From: Caenimonas aquaedulcis
Lineage (GTDB): Bacteria; Pseudomonadota; Gammaproteobacteria; Burkholderiales; Burkholderiaceae_C
Assembly (NCBI RefSeq): GCF_015831345.1
Contig: NZ_JADWYS010000001.1
Location: 2,056,118-2,120,117 of the forward strand
Length of the DNA stretch: 64,000 bases
Direction: 5' to 3'
Positions 62,501 to 64,000 of the stretch are shown one piece after another. The notes beneath the pieces are model-generated. The model saw only the letters and a program-made list of their open reading frames with translations, did no database searches and was not told where the DNA came from. The number at the start of each line of letters is the position of its first letter. Within the stretch, counting starts at the first letter, position 1. A program made the position numbers and the translations under genes.

Positions 62501-64000
62501 CGGACCTGCCGTCGCGGGGTCGGCCTCGACACCGGCGGGCGCCTGCAGTTCGAAGTCGTGCAGCGAGATCGCGCCATCGCCCACGCGGTAGCTGCTCTCG
62601 CCCATGACGCGCACGCCCATGTGTTCGAGCATCGGCAGGCTGTCGGAGAGGACGAGGGGCGAGCCGCGGCGGTAGACCTTCAGGCCGAGCGTGCCGGCGT
62701 TGCCTGCCGGGCGGTAGAGCGAGAGTTGCAGCGGCGCGGACGCGGTGACAGCAGCGAGCTTGCGCGCGTCGGGCAGGGCGTCGCGTGCCGTCACACGATC
62801 GCGATACGCAGCCGGGAACGCAGCGCTCCATTGCTTGAACAGGGCGAGGCCCGCTGCCTCACCTTCGCTTTCGACGAGCGCGTCGCGCAGGTCGTCGTCC
62901 CAGCGCCGCGCGGCGGCGGCCAGTTGCCGCTCGATGTCCTTTCGGTCGTAGGAGGGAATCTGCCCGGGTGTCGTGCGGACCGTGAAGTGGATGCGCGCGA
63001 GTACCGCATCGCTGAGCAGCACGTCGAATTCCGCGCTCGCGCCGCCCAGCGCGGCCATGAGGATGCGCTGGAACTTCACGCGCAGGTCGGTGGAGTACGC
63101 CTCGCGCGGCACGTAGACCATGCAGGAGACGAAGCGGTCGAAAGGGTCGCGCCACATGAACAGGCGCAGGCGCTGCCGCTCGCCGAGCGACACGATGCCC
63201 AGCGCGGTTTCGAAAAGTTCGTCGTCGGGAATCTGGAAGAGCTCGTCGCGCGGATAGGTTTCCAGCACGTGGTCCAGCGCCTTCGCGAGGTGGCCGCCGG
63301 GCGGCAGGCCCGCCTTGGTCGCGATCGCGCCGACTTTGCCGCGCAGCAGCGGCGTTTCCGCGACGCGCGCGCTGTAGGCGGTGGAGGTGAAGAGGCCGAT
63401 GAAGCGATGCTCGCCCGTCACCCGGCCCTGCGCGTCGTAGCGCTTGACGCCGATGTAGTCGGTGTAGCCCGCGCGGTGCACGGTCGAACGTGTATTGGCC
63501 TTGGTCACCACGAGCACCGGCAAGGGCGCGCGGGCGAGCGCGCGCGCGGTCGCGGGCAGCGCGGCGAAGCTCGCGGACATCTCGCCGGTCTGGGATTCGC
63601 GCAGCAGGCCCAAGCCGCTGCCCTTCACGAGCCGCAGGCCTTCGGCGCCGCCATCTTCCACGAGGTCGTGCTGCCGGTACCCCAGCAACGTCATGTGGCC
63701 GTCGGCGAGCCACTGCAGGAACGCGCGGCTCTCCGCGACGTTCGCCTGCGGCAACGAGGCCGGTGCGCGGCCGAGCTCGGCGATCGCTTCCTGCAGACGC
63801 CCGAGCATGGCCTGCCAGTCGGTCACGGCGGCGCGCACGTCGGCCAGCACACGTTCGATGCCTGCCGCCAGGGTGTCGCGTTGCTCCGCATCGATCAGGC
63901 GGTCTACCTCGATGTGCATCCAGGACTCGCGCGGAACGCCGGGCGACGCGGAGGCGGGCGAGACGGCCTTGAGCACGCCGCTCGCATCGCGCTGCACCGC
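59582..64000 (-). CDS. gdhB: NAD-specific glutamate dehydrogenase, large type (partial)
   Basis: At least 1,472 residues; the N-terminus lies beyond base 64000 (family length about 1,600). ACT-like regulatory parts lead to the catalytic core with [43 protein letters not shown], which contains the glutamate and lysine active-site segment, [26 protein letters not shown], and [18 protein letters not shown] for NAD. It deaminates glutamate to 2-oxoglutarate, feeding carbon from amino acids. The symbol follows the Pseudomonas large enzyme. The 49-base gap before it holds its stop only. Confidence 0.93.
   Translation of the reverse strand, partial: [1472 protein letters not shown]

Overview
The window is high-G+C DNA that reads like a betaproteobacterium of the Comamonadaceae (Ramlibacter/Variovorax type). 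This is inferred from a Bug/TctC binding protein, a combined urtABCDE and urease locus, a paoABC-type aldehyde oxidoreductase and the LysR-rich gene style; no 16S gene is present. Genes are tightly packed with many 4-base start/stop overlaps.

1-6.5 kb: the end of a periplasmic aldehyde oxidoreductase operon (paoA, paoB, partial paoC), a stand-alone ClpP-like protease, two small proteins of unknown role, an IlvD/Edd-family dehydratase, a VOC protein and a GlsB/YeaQ-type membrane protein. 6.8-34.4 kb: a dispersed urea-nitrogen locus. An NMT1/TauA-like ABC importer is followed by ureD; then come small secreted, lipo- and membrane proteins, urtABCDE (urea ABC importer, minus strand), and, after a LysR gene, an IS1595-type element, a TctC protein and a PdxA-like gene. 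A response regulator and a giant NCS1-permease/histidine-kinase/receiver fusion are divergent from ureABCEFG. The likely logic is that the fusion senses or transports a urea- or purine-related compound, Urt imports urea, and Ure hydrolyses it. A PQQ-propeller lipoprotein is translationally coupled behind ureG.

20.6-23.6 kb: a 3,012-bp IS1595-like element with 22-bp inverted repeats, 8-bp target duplications, an ISXO2-like transposase and four passenger genes, plus a strong RNA-type hairpin.

36.3-57.4 kb: a 21-kb genomic island integrated in the 3' end of tRNA-Ser(UGA), bounded by a 14-bp direct repeat and carrying a P4-type integrase at its right end. G+C and codon use look visibly lower than outside. 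It carries an XRE regulator, an operon pairing a duplicated phosphoribosyltransferase-like (PRTase-CE-type) protein with a TrpF-like isomerase, a coupled MmeI-type methyltransferase/helicase/GIY-YIG nuclease system, a second multi-gene module (STAS-like+winged-helix protein, small protein, Cys-rich protein, GHKL ATPase, possible ADP-ribosyltransferase-like protein), an excisionase-like protein, a filamentous-phage-type replication initiator, an H-NS protein and several unknowns. The PRTase/TrpF pair and the STAS/GHKL module are the best candidates for undescribed conflict systems.

57.4-64 kb: chromosomal backbone resumes with a LysR regulator divergent from a D-tartrate dehydratase-like enolase, and a large NAD-specific glutamate dehydrogenase running off the right edge.
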